Source of the DNA: Betaproteobacteria bacterium
GTDB lineage: Bacteria; Pseudomonadota; Gammaproteobacteria; Burkholderiales; Burkholderiaceae_D
DNA length: 64,000 nt
NCBI GenBank assembly: GCA_013287275.1
Contig: JABDED010000002.1
Span: forward strand, 27,954-91,953
Direction of reading: 5' to 3'
Position numbers and translations under genes: made by a program. The notes under the pieces were generated by a model. It did not search any database. It had not been told where the DNA came from and worked only from the letters and a program-made list of their open reading frames with translations. Below are positions 36,879-46,287 of this stretch, piece by piece. The first letter of the stretch is position 1; each line of letters opens with the position of its first letter.

Positions 36879-39248
36879 ATGAACTCTGTCAGCAGCTCTA
36901 GCTATGAGCACATGCGGATGCATGCCTTGCGCGCACTTTACGCCGCAGCGGCCGCAGCAATAGCCATACCGGCGTCGGCTTCCGCACCGGCCGCGGCCGA
37001 CACCATCGCCGCGGACAATGATGTATTAATGCTGCAAAGCAATCCACCAACCCAGCAGCACGTGACGATCACTGCCGCCCGCCCCTCTTCTTTGCCTACC
37101 GAGATCCCGACCACAATAGAGAGCATAGACGCCAAAACCATGGAGCGCACGATCAACGCCACCGATGCTGAAGACGCGCTGAAGTACCTGCCCAGCCTGC
37201 TGGTGCGCAAGCGCTATATAGGCGATTACAATCATGCGGTATTGGCGACGCGCGCCTCCGGCACCGGCAACAGCGCCCGCTCGATGGTGTACGCCGACGG
37301 CATCCTGCTGTCCAACCTGCTCGGCAACGGGGCCGCATTTACGCCACGTTGGGGCTTGGTGACGCCGGAGGAAATCGAAAGGGTCGACGTGCTGTACGGC
37401 CCGTTCTCGGCGGCCTATGCCGGCAACTCGGTGGGCGCCGTGGTCGACTATGTGACGCGCATGCCGACCCAATTTGAAGCCCATGTCAAAGCCCAGGCGT
37501 TTACGCAAGACTTCAAGCTGTTCAATACAGCCAAAAGCTATTCCGGGCACCAGGCCAGCGCATCGATAGGCGACCGGTCCGGCCCCTGGAGCTGGTGGAT
37601 CAATGTCAATGAAACAGACAGCAACGGCCAGCCGCTGGTGTTTGCCAACCGGCTGGTGTCCGCCGGCGTGCCCGTCACGGCGGGCAGCATTCCGGTCACC
37701 GGCGCAGTGCTGGATAAAAATCCGAAGAACCAGGACTGGCTGATGCTGGGCACGACGACGCAGTATCACACGGCCCAGGACCATGCCAAGATCAAGCTCG
37801 CGTACGACATCAGCCCGGCCATCCGCGCCTCGTACACCTTCGGCTACTGGCGCAATTCCACCGACGGCAATGTAGAGAGCTACCTGCGCGACGCAGCGGG
37901 CAATCCTGTGTACACCGGCAACGTCGTCATCAATGGGCTCCAATATGCGCTGACGGCGGCCGATTTTGCACCGAACAGGAATGCGCTGGAGCACTATACG
38001 CATGGCTTGGACCTCAAGAGCAATACCAAGGGCGTATGGGATTGGGAAATCGCCGCCAGCCTGTATGACTACCACAAGGACATTCTCCGCTCGGCCACGG
38101 CAGCACTACCGGCAGCAGCCAGTGGCGGCGCCGGCCGGATTACCGATATGGCGGGCACCGGCTGGAATACGCTGGCGCTGAAAGGCATCTGGCATCCGCA
38201 GCAGGCGCCGGAGCATATTGTGGAGTTCGGCTACCAGCGCGAAGCCTACCAATTGCGGACCTCCGTCTACGACACTCCTGACTGGACAGGCGGCCCCGCC
38301 GCCGGCCTGTTCTCAGGCTTCAATGGCGATACGCAATTGCAAAGCCTGTATGCGCAAGATGCCTGGCGCATCAACCAGCAATGGAAGACCATCCTGGGCG
38401 GCCGCGTTGAGCAATGGCGCGCCGACAACGGCTCCATCGCCAGCAAATCCGCGAGCCAGGCTTTCGGCACCCGCGACGAGCACTATTTTTCGCCGAAAGC
38501 AGCCATCTCGTTCAAGCCGGACAGCGACTGGACCTATAAGGCTTCCGCCGGCAGGGCGGTGCGCATGCCTACCGTTTCCGAGCTGTACCAGGGCTCATTG
38601 TCCGGCACCAACATCATCAACAACGACCCCAACCTGAAGCCGGAAAAATCCTGGACCACGGAGCTGACCGCCGAACGCGCATTGAACGGCGGCGCAGGCA
38701 TACTGCGCAGCACCTTCTTCCACGAGCGCACCAGGGACGCCCTGTATTCGCAGGTCAATGCGGCAGCCAGTTCGACTGTGACGACCATCCAGAATGTCGA
38801 CGATATCCGCACCAATGGCCTGGAGCTGGCCTACCTGGCCAATGATGTATTCATCCGCGGGCTGGACCTGAGCGGCAGCGTCACGTATACCGATTCCGAA
38901 ATCGTCAGGAACAATAAATTTCCGGCCAGTGTCGGCAAGCAGCAACCGCGGGTGCCGAACTGGCGCGCCAACTTTGTCGCCAGCTACAGGCCGGACGACA
39001 AACTGTCGTACACGCTGGGCGCGCGTTACAGCGGCAAGCAATACGGCACGCTCGACAATAGCGACCCCAACGGCAATTCCTACACCGGCTTCGGCAGCTT
39101 TTTCGTGGCCGATGTCAGGGTACGCTACCAGTTGGCCAGGCAATGGAGCGGCTCGATAGGCATAGACAACCTGAACAACGCGAAATACTGGGCCTTCCAT
39201 CCATATACCCAGCGCACGGTGATGGCCGAGCTGAAGTTCGACTACTGA
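36879..39248 (+). CDS. TonB-dependent outer-membrane receptor (possibly metal/copper)
   Basis: 789 aa; plug region VTITAARPSSLPTEIPTTIESIDAKTMERTINATDAEDALKYLPSLLVRKR, beta-barrel, C-terminal aromatic residue. Confidence 0.93.
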   Translation: MNSVSSSSYEHMRMHALRALYAAAAAAIAIPASASAPAAADTIAADNDVLMLQSNPPTQQHVTITAARPSSLPTEIPTTIESIDAKTMERTINATDAEDALKYLPSLLVRKRYIGDYNHAVLATRASGTGNSARSMVYADGILLSNLLGNGAAFTPRWGLVTPEEIERVDVLYGPFSAAYAGNSVGAVVDYVTRMPTQFEAHVKAQAFTQDFKLFNTAKSYSGHQASASIGDRSGPWSWWINVNETDSNGQPLVFANRLVSAGVPVTAGSIPVTGAVLDKNPKNQDWLMLGTTTQYHTAQDHAKIKLAYDISPAIRASYTFGYWRNSTDGNVESYLRDAAGNPVYTGNVVINGLQYALTAADFAPNRNALEHYTHGLDLKSNTKGVWDWEIAASLYDYHKDILRSATAALPAAASGGAGRITDMAGTGWNTLALKGIWHPQQAPEHIVEFGYQREAYQLRTSVYDTPDWTGGPAAGLFSGFNGDTQLQSLYAQDAWRINQQWKTILGGRVEQWRADNGSIASKSASQAFGTRDEHYFSPKAAISFKPDSDWTYKASAGRAVRMPTVSELYQGSLSGTNIINNDPNLKPEKSWTTELTAERALNGGAGILRSTFFHERTRDALYSQVNAAASSTVTTIQNVDDIRTNGLELAYLANDVFIRGLDLSGSVTYTDSEIVRNNKFPASVGKQQPRVPNWRANFVASYRPDDKLSYTLGARYSGKQYGTLDNSDPNGNSYTGFGSFFVADVRVRYQLARQWSGSIGIDNLNNAKYWAFHPYTQRTVMAELKFDY

Positions 39249-39267
39249 CAAGACACGGAGGCACATC

Positions 39268-40650
39268 ATGCAAAATACCATAGCCTCTTCCAAAACCCGC
39301 GCAGCCTTGCTGCATCGCGTGTTTTGGCGCCTGCACTTCTGGGCTGGCCTGCTGACGGCGCCCATCATCCTGTTTGCCGCATTGACGGGCACCCTGTACC
39401 TGTTTACGCCACAGATAGAAGCATGGAAATACGCCACCCTGGATCATGTTGCTTCGCCTGCCGCAGCAAACCCGGTCTCGCTGGACGCGCAACTCGCTGC
39501 AGCGCAAGCCGCCTTCCCGAATAAAAGCCCGCGCATGGTGGTACCGGCCTACCAGGCGGCCGAGACTACCCAGGTCTACCTGGAAGATACGGAGGCAGTC
39601 CCTGATGCACACCTGCATCACGACCATATGCAACATGCCGGCGCAGCAAAGCCTGAACATGCCGGCCATGCCCAGGCAAAAGCAATCACCGTCGCCTATA
39701 TCAATCCCGCCACCGGCGCCGTACAAGGCGCACTGCCCGAGGCCGACAGGTTCCGCAACTGGTCGCGTAAATTGCATTCTTCCATGTTGCAGGGAGAAGG
39801 CTGGCGCTGGATCATCGAACTGGGGGCGAGCTGGATGCTGCTGATGCTGATGACCGGCATTTACCTGTGGTGGCCGCGGGGCGGCGCCGGCTGGCGGCAG
39901 GCATTGCGCTGGCAGCGCTCGGCCAATGCGAGGGTCAACTGGCGTTACCTGCACTCCATGCTCGCGATCGCTGTGAGCCTGTTGAGCATCACTATCCTGC
40001 TGACGGGCCTGACCTGGTCCAGATATGCGGGCGACAATTTCAGGGCGGCGCAAAATGCCTTGTCGCAAAATGCACCGCGCTCACCCAGGCCCCTGCAATC
40101 GGCGCACCCGGCAGAAAACCTGCCCTTGCTGTCCGCGCAGGCTATTTACAACAGGGTGCGCGCCATCGCGCCGGACGTGCAGATGCAAATCACCCTTCCG
40201 CGCGGCGAGCACGGCGTATGGCGGATCGAAAACTATGACCGCAGCCAGCCGCAGAAACGCTTCCAGGCCGTGCTGGACGCGTATACCGGCACTACCCTGT
40301 TCCAGTCCGACTGGCAGCAATTGCCGTTGCTGGCGAAAGCCACCGCCGTAGGCATCCCCTTCCATCGCGGCGAATTCGGCTGGTGGAACCAGGCCTTATT
40401 GTTGCTGGTCGCCGGCACCGCCGTTTTTTCCGTCATCTCAGGCTATGTCATGTGGCTGAAGCGCCGGCGCGCAGCCAGCGTCTCCGCGCCGGAAATAGGC
40501 GCCGCCCATCTGCGGGCCGTCCCCTGGTATGTGGCCATTGCTATGCTGGGGTTGTGTTTTGCATTGCCTATGCTGGGAATCAGCCTGTTGCTGCTGCTGG
40601 CGATGGAAGCCGTGGCGGGATTTGGATTTGGCCGATACAGGGCTGTTTAA
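39268..40650 (+). CDS. PepSY-associated TM helix protein
   Basis: 460 aa; FWRLHFWAGLLTAPIILFAALTGTLYLFTPQIE; multiple TMs; linked to the TonB receptor. Confidence 0.9.
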   Translation: MQNTIASSKTRAALLHRVFWRLHFWAGLLTAPIILFAALTGTLYLFTPQIEAWKYATLDHVASPAAANPVSLDAQLAAAQAAFPNKSPRMVVPAYQAAETTQVYLEDTEAVPDAHLHHDHMQHAGAAKPEHAGHAQAKAITVAYINPATGAVQGALPEADRFRNWSRKLHSSMLQGEGWRWIIELGASWMLLMLMTGIYLWWPRGGAGWRQALRWQRSANARVNWRYLHSMLAIAVSLLSITILLTGLTWSRYAGDNFRAAQNALSQNAPRSPRPLQSAHPAENLPLLSAQAIYNRVRAIAPDVQMQITLPRGEHGVWRIENYDRSQPQKRFQAVLDAYTGTTLFQSDWQQLPLLAKATAVGIPFHRGEFGWWNQALLLLVAGTAVFSVISGYVMWLKRRRAASVSAPEIGAAHLRAVPWYVAIAMLGLCFALPMLGISLLLLLAMEAVAGFGFGRYRAV

Positions 40651-40700
40651 AACGGGCGCACTTGTTGCATAATGTAGCCAATTAATTGATTGGAGATGCC

Positions 40701-41384
40701 ATGAGCGTTGCGATGATCGTGTTTGCCAAAGCCCTGGTGGTCGTACCGATCACCTTGCTGCCCATTTTGAACCCGATCGCCAACGCGCCCATCTTCCTGA
40801 CGATGACGGAGCAGATACAGCAAGGCGGCGCCAACAAGCTGGCCAAGCGGATTGCAATCAACTGCTTCTTCCTGCTGGTCGGCGCTTTCTTTATCGGTTC
40901 GTATGTATTGGATTTTTTCGGCCTTTCGCTGCCCATCGTGCGGGTGGGCGGCGGCCTGATCGTGGCGATGGCCGGCTGGGGCATGTTGCACGACAAGGGG
41001 CCGGACCAGTTGCCGTCCACGGTGGCCGCCTCGCATGAAGGCTACTGGAGCGAAGAGGAGTTGCGGCGGCGCAGTTTTTATCCGGTCAGCTTTCCTTTGA
41101 CCGTGGGTCCGGGCACGATCGCCGCCTCCATCACGCTGGGCGCGCAATTGCCGACCAAGCCGGTGGATTGGCTGATCACCAGTTTTGCGTCCATGTTGGG
41201 CGTGATGCTGACCACGATAGGGATTTTCCTGGCTTACCGCTTTGCCGGCAATCTGGTGCGTTTCCTCGGCGAGGTCGGCGCCACGGTGCTGCTGCGCCTG
41301 TCTGCATTCATCCTGCTGTGCATAGGCATAGAGATAGGCTGGGCCGGCTTGTCCGACCTGATTATGGAGCTCAAGCTTCACTAG
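40701..41384 (+). CDS. MarC family integral membrane protein
   Basis: FAKALVVVPITLLPILNPIANAPIFLTMTE, PLTVGPGTIAASITLGAQLP. Confidence 0.9.
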   Translation: MSVAMIVFAKALVVVPITLLPILNPIANAPIFLTMTEQIQQGGANKLAKRIAINCFFLLVGAFFIGSYVLDFFGLSLPIVRVGGGLIVAMAGWGMLHDKGPDQLPSTVAASHEGYWSEEELRRRSFYPVSFPLTVGPGTIAASITLGAQLPTKPVDWLITSFASMLGVMLTTIGIFLAYRFAGNLVRFLGEVGATVLLRLSAFILLCIGIEIGWAGLSDLIMELKLH

Positions 41385-41397
41385 TGGGCGACCCGGC

Positions 41398-41823
41398 TTA
41401 TTTGGGGTGGCAGGCGCAAGCTTCTCCATGGGCAGCGGCTACCAGTTCATGCAGGATGCCGCAATCCCGCCCGGCATGCTCGGCATCGCATTGCGCCCTG
41501 AGTTTGCTTAACTGCTTTTCCAGCGCCTTCATGCTTTTCAGCCTGGCGCGCACGCGCGAGATCTGGTCGTCGATCAGATGATTGATATCGCCGCAATCGT
41601 CGGACGGATGCTGCATGAAAAGCACCAGGCGCCTGACGTCGGCCAAAGGAATATCCAGCGCGCGGCAATGGCGGATGAAAGACAGGCGCTCAAGGTGCTC
41701 CGCCGCGTACGTACGGTAGCCGTTATCCTGACGCGCAGGTTCCGGTAGCAAGCCCTCCTTCTCATAGTAGCGTATCGTCTCTATTTCTACGCCGGTCGCG
41801 GATGCCAGTTCGCTAATACGCAT
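41398..41823 (-). CDS. cadR: MerR-family Cd(II)/Pb(II)-responsive regulator (CadR/PbrR-like)
   Basis: 141 aa; MRISELASATGVEIETIRYYEKEGLLPEPARQDNGYRTY, conserved Cys residues and CACH C-terminus; divergent from the ATPase. Confidence 0.92.
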   Translation of the reverse strand: MRISELASATGVEIETIRYYEKEGLLPEPARQDNGYRTYAAEHLERLSFIRHCRALDIPLADVRRLVLFMQHPSDDCGDINHLIDDQISRVRARLKSMKALEKQLSKLRAQCDAEHAGRDCGILHELVAAAHGEACACHPK

Positions 41824-41907
41824 TGCTTCTCCTTTCTATTTCCTTAAGTGCATCGAGACTGTCCTGATCTGCTCAAACCAGTGCCTTAATTACAATCACA
41901 TTTATGC

Positions 41908-41938
41908 TTGACCCTGTAGCTACTCCAGAGTCTACACT
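41908..41938 (+). promoter_or_regulatory. MerR-type promoter/operator of the metal ATPase gene
   Basis: TTGACC -35 and TACACT -10 with a 19-bp spacer; imperfect dyad ACCCTGTAG-CTA-CTCCAGAGT over the spacer. Confidence 0.8.
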
Positions 41939-41970
41939 GATTTCAATTCGATGCAATCCAAGGGAAAATC

Positions 41971-44301
41971 ATGCTGGAAAAAGAGTCTTGCTGCGGCCAT
42001 CATAGCCATCCGGCTCCTCATGGCCACCAGGGGCATGGCCACGCTCACGGCCATGCACATAAGCACGGGCACCGGCACGAACACGGCTATGTAGCGTCCC
42101 CGGCTAGCGCAAAAACCGCCGCCATCACCGGCACCCGGCAACTGGCGCTGAATATCGTCAACATGGATTGCCCTACCGAAGAAGCGCTGATCCGGCAATG
42201 CCTGACGCCGCTGCCCGGCGTGGCGGCGCTGGATTTTGATTTGCTCAACCGCATACTGACCGTACATCATACCTTGCAGGATACTTCCAGCATCCAGGCC
42301 AAGCTGGTCAGCATAGGCATGCAGGGGCAGCCCGTTTCTGCCGCAAATGACGCCGGCCAAGCCTCAGCGCAGGCCCGCGCCACGCGCAAGAAATGGCTGG
42401 CTATGGGATTTGCCGGGATCATGGCGCTCGCGGCGGAAACCTGCGCCTACCTCACCGGCAATGACCGTTCGCTCCCGGTCGCGCTGCTCGCGCTGACAGC
42501 CATCCTGGCAGGCGGCATCCCCACCCTGAAAAAAGCCTGGATTGCGCTCAGGCATTTCACGCTGAACATCCATCTGTTGATGGCGGTGGCGGTCCTGGGC
42601 GCGGCTGCGATAGGCCAGTGGCCGGAAGCGGCAGTCGTGATCTGGCTGTTCGGCGTTGCCGAAATGATCGAGGCTGCCAGCCTAGATAGGGCGCGCAATG
42701 CGATTAACGGCCTGATGGCGCATGCTCCCGAAACCGCATGGCGGCAACAGGCTGACGGCAGCTGGCAAGATACCGCGACCGCACAGATAGGCCTGGGCCA
42801 GTTGCTGAGGATACGTCCGGGCGACAGGATAGCGCTGGACGGCAAAGTGGAAACCGGCCAATCCGCGGTAGACCAGGCCGCCATCACCGGCGAAAGCATG
42901 CCGGTCGCCAAAACCGTCGGCGACCAGGTATATGCAGGCACGCTGAACCAGGCCGGCATGCTGGAGATACGCGTCACCAGCCTGCAAAATGAAACCACGC
43001 TGGCGCGCATCGCCCGCTCGGTACAGCAGGCGCAAAGCCAGCGTGCGCCTACCCAGCGTTTTGTCGACAAATTTGCCGCCATCTATACCCCGCTGGTATT
43101 TGTGTTTGCCTTGCTGGTCGCAGTATTGCCGCCATTGCTGGCCTCGGCATCCTGGCATGAATGCATCTATCGCGCGCTGGTCTTGCTGGTGATCGCCTGC
43201 CCCTGCGCCCTGGTCATTTCCACGCCGGTAACCGTGGTCTGCGGACTGGCGCAGGCGGCCAGGCGCGGCATCCTGGTGAAGGGAGGACTGTATCTGGAAC
43301 AAGGCCGGCAATTGACAAGCATCGCGCTGGACAAAACCGGCACGCTGACAGAAGGCAGACCTGCATTGACCGACATTGTCATCCTGGCCGGCATGCCGGA
43401 AGCACAGGCGCTGCGCACCGCCGCCAGCCTGGACGCACTGTCGCAGCATCCGGTAGCCCATGCAATCGTAGCCGCCCACGCTGACAGAAACCATCAGCAG
43501 GCTGGAAGCAGCACGGTCCTGGATGAAGTAAGCGACTTCCTGTCGCTCAGCGGGCGCGGGGTCAGGGGTAGGCTAGCCGGCAGGCTGTACCACTTGGGCA
43601 ACCAGCGTATGCTGGACGAACTGGGCCTTGCCCTGCCCGCCGAACAACAGCGCCGACTGCAACAGGAATTGGCCAGGCTGGAAGCCCAGGCCAAAACCGT
43701 CGTGCTGCTGTGCGATGAACGTGAAGTCCTGGCGCTGCTGGCAATAGCCGACCGCCTGCGGCAGAGCAGCAAGGAAGCCGCGCAACAGCTGCAAGCGATG
43801 GGCATCCAACTGGTCATGCTGACCGGTGATAACGAACAAACCGCCAGGGCCATCGCACAGCAGGTCGGCATCAGCGACGTGCGCGCGCAAATGATGCCGG
43901 ACGATAAGCTGGCAGCCATCAATGAACTCAGCAGCAGCGCGGTCACCGGTATGGTTGGCGACGGCGTCAACGATGCGCCCGCGCTGGCAAGGGCCAATAT
44001 CGGCTTTGCAATGGGCGCGGCCGGCACCGATACCGCACTGGAGACAGCCGATGTCGCGTTGATGCAGGACGACTTGCGCAAACTGCCGGAATTTATCCAC
44101 ATATCCAGGCGCACCGCAGCCATCCTATGGCAGAACATCGCACTGGCGCTGGGGATAAAGGTACTGTTTTTTATCTTGACGCTGACTGGGCATTCCAGCC
44201 TGTGGATGGCGGTGTTTGCCGATACCGGCACCAGCTTGCTGGTGGTGCTGAACGGCTTGCGCATGTTGCGGCATAAAAAAATCCCCGGCTTCTCATCTTG
44301 A
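41971..44301 (+). CDS. cadA: Heavy-metal (Cd/Zn/Pb) P1B-type ATPase with His-rich N-terminus
   Basis: 776 aa; CCGHHSHPAPHGHQGHGHAHGHAHKHGHRHEHG, HMA-like NMDCPTEE, ITGESMPV, CPCALVIS, DKTGTLTEG, GDGVNDAPAL. Confidence 0.95.
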   Translation: MLEKESCCGHHSHPAPHGHQGHGHAHGHAHKHGHRHEHGYVASPASAKTAAITGTRQLALNIVNMDCPTEEALIRQCLTPLPGVAALDFDLLNRILTVHHTLQDTSSIQAKLVSIGMQGQPVSAANDAGQASAQARATRKKWLAMGFAGIMALAAETCAYLTGNDRSLPVALLALTAILAGGIPTLKKAWIALRHFTLNIHLLMAVAVLGAAAIGQWPEAAVVIWLFGVAEMIEAASLDRARNAINGLMAHAPETAWRQQADGSWQDTATAQIGLGQLLRIRPGDRIALDGKVETGQSAVDQAAITGESMPVAKTVGDQVYAGTLNQAGMLEIRVTSLQNETTLARIARSVQQAQSQRAPTQRFVDKFAAIYTPLVFVFALLVAVLPPLLASASWHECIYRALVLLVIACPCALVISTPVTVVCGLAQAARRGILVKGGLYLEQGRQLTSIALDKTGTLTEGRPALTDIVILAGMPEAQALRTAASLDALSQHPVAHAIVAAHADRNHQQAGSSTVLDEVSDFLSLSGRGVRGRLAGRLYHLGNQRMLDELGLALPAEQQRRLQQELARLEAQAKTVVLLCDEREVLALLAIADRLRQSSKEAAQQLQAMGIQLVMLTGDNEQTARAIAQQVGISDVRAQMMPDDKLAAINELSSSAVTGMVGDGVNDAPALARANIGFAMGAAGTDTALETADVALMQDDLRKLPEFIHISRRTAAILWQNIALALGIKVLFFILTLTGHSSLWMAVFADTGTSLLVVLNGLRMLRHKKIPGFSS

Positions 44302-44311
44302 AGCCGGGGAT
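44275..44311 (-). terminator. Rho-independent terminator on the minus strand, overlapping the 3' end of the ATPase gene
   Basis: ATCCCCGGCTTC-loop-GAAGCCGGGGAT (44281-44311); followed on the minus strand by a T-run (44275-44280). Confidence 0.8.
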
Positions 44312-44339
44312 ATCTACCGATCTTGTACTGGCAGCGCGC

Positions 44340-44645
44340 TCAGGCGTCTGAAGACAGGTTTTCCTGCTGCAGCACTTCATGCTCTACATGGATGGACAGA
44401 TCGCCGACCTTGCTCATCCATGCTTTCAGGAAATATTCTTTTTCCCTGGCGGTCGGCTCTGCAAACCAGATCACCATCAATATGCCCTTGTGGTCATGTA
44501 TCTTGGACAGTTTTGCAATACATCCTGCATTGCCATCCACGTCCGCCAGCGCAATCGCGTAGCCGTACACCCGGTTCAGCCGCTCTATCCTGTCTGGTTC
44601 AGTTTCGCTGCGAGTCGCAGAAATGCGCGGGTGGTCTAGATACAT
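44340..44645 (-). CDS. Conserved-looking hypothetical protein
   Basis: 101 aa ORF; GGAGACAAAG-ATG RBS context; followed by a terminator. Confidence 0.7.
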   Translation of the reverse strand: MYLDHPRISATRSETEPDRIERLNRVYGYAIALADVDGNAGCIAKLSKIHDHKGILMVIWFAEPTAREKEYFLKAWMSKVGDLSIHVEHEVLQQENLSSDA

Positions 44646-44736
44646 CTTTGTCTCCGTGTGGAAATGATTTGCCTACATCAATATGTATTCTATCCGAACT
44701 TTATTGAATTTAGGTATCAATCGCCAAACGCCCCGC

Positions 44737-46287
44737 CTATCTGGGCCGGCTGCGTTTTTCCCACTTGCACTCCTGGGTACTCAACACCACGTCGTTGTTA
44801 TCCACTGTTTCCAGATAGACATCAAAGCCCCATAGCCTGGCGACGTGCTTCAGCATTTCATTGGTTTGCGGATTCAGCGGACGGCGCAGGAATTGCTGAT
44901 GCCGCAAGGTCAATGCACGGTCGCCCTGCATATCCACCGACCAGACCTGGATATTCGGTTCGCGGTTGCCCAGATTATATTGTCCGGCCAGTTGCTGGCG
45001 CAGGTACTGGTAGCCGCTTTCATCGTGTATCGCGGAGATGCTCAGCTTATCCTGATTATCGTCATCCAGCACCGCGAAAAAATGGAAGTCGCGGATCAGC
45101 TTGGGCGACAGGAACTGCGCGATGAAACTCTCATCCTTGAAGTTGCGCATCGCAAAGTTCAAGGTCTTCAGCCAGTCGCTGCCGGCGATATCCGGGAACC
45201 AGTAGCGGTCTTCATCGGTAGGATTTTCGCAGATGCGCCGTATATCGCGCATCATTGCAAAGCCCAGCGCATACGGGTTGATGCCGCTGAAATAACGGCT
45301 GGTCACCGGCGGTTGGTAGACGACATTGGTATGGCTTTGCAGGAATTCCATCATGAAGCCATCGCCGACGATGCCCTCGTCAAACAACTGGTGCAGGATG
45401 GTGTAGTGCCAGAAAGTGGCCCAGCCTTCGTTCATCACCTGAGTCTGGCGCTGCGGATAAAAATATTGCGATATCTTGCGGGTAATGCGAACGATCTCGC
45501 GTTGCCAGGGCTCCAGCAGCGGCGAATATTTTTCGATAAAGTACAGCAGGTTTTCTTGCGGCTCCGGCGGGAAACGCTGGATCTCCCGGCTGACAACGGT
45601 ATCCTCGCGGCGCGGCAGAGTGCGCCACAAGTCGTTGATCTGCGACTGCAGGTAGGTTTCCCGCTCTTCCTGCCTTTCCCTTTCTTCGGTCAGCGACAAT
45701 TTGGTCGGCCGCTTGTAGCGGTCGACACCGTAATTTTGCAAGGCATGGCAAGAGTCGAGCAACAATTCAACCGCTTCCATACCGTAGCGCTGTTCGCAAT
45801 CGGCGACATAATTTTTGGCGAATACCATGTAGTCGATGATGGCTTCGGCATCGGTCCAGGCGCGGAACAGGTAATTGCCCTTGAAAAAGGAATTATGGCC
45901 GTAGGCCGCATGCGCGATGACCAGCGCCTGCATGGTCAGGCTATTCTCTTCCATCAGGTAGGAAATGCAGGGGCTGGAATTGATGACGATCTCATACGCC
46001 AGCCCCATCTGCCCGCGCTTGTAGCTCTTTTCGGTGGACAGGAAGTGCTTGCCGAAGGACCAGTGGTTATAGGAAATCGGCATGCCCACCGACGCATAGG
46101 CATCCATCATCTGTTCGGCAGTGATGATCTCCAGCTGGTTGGGATAAGTATCCAGGCCGAAGTTTTGCGCCACCCGGCGAATTTCTTCATGCGCCTGCTC
46201 TATCAGTTCAAAGGTCCATTCCGATTGTTCAGGTAAGCGGCGCGGATTCTTGAGCTTGTCGCTTGGGCTGTTCATGGCACACCTCAC
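44737..46287 (-). CDS. spoVR: SpoVR family protein
   Basis: 516 aa; WTFELIEQAHEEIRRVAQNFGLDTYPNQLEIITAEQMMDAYASVGMP; NEGWATFWHY. Confidence 0.96.
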   Translation of the reverse strand: MRCAMNSPSDKLKNPRRLPEQSEWTFELIEQAHEEIRRVAQNFGLDTYPNQLEIITAEQMMDAYASVGMPISYNHWSFGKHFLSTEKSYKRGQMGLAYEIVINSSPCISYLMEENSLTMQALVIAHAAYGHNSFFKGNYLFRAWTDAEAIIDYMVFAKNYVADCEQRYGMEAVELLLDSCHALQNYGVDRYKRPTKLSLTEERERQEERETYLQSQINDLWRTLPRREDTVVSREIQRFPPEPQENLLYFIEKYSPLLEPWQREIVRITRKISQYFYPQRQTQVMNEGWATFWHYTILHQLFDEGIVGDGFMMEFLQSHTNVVYQPPVTSRYFSGINPYALGFAMMRDIRRICENPTDEDRYWFPDIAGSDWLKTLNFAMRNFKDESFIAQFLSPKLIRDFHFFAVLDDDNQDKLSISAIHDESGYQYLRQQLAGQYNLGNREPNIQVWSVDMQGDRALTLRHQQFLRRPLNPQTNEMLKHVARLWGFDVYLETVDNNDVVLSTQECKWEKRSRPR

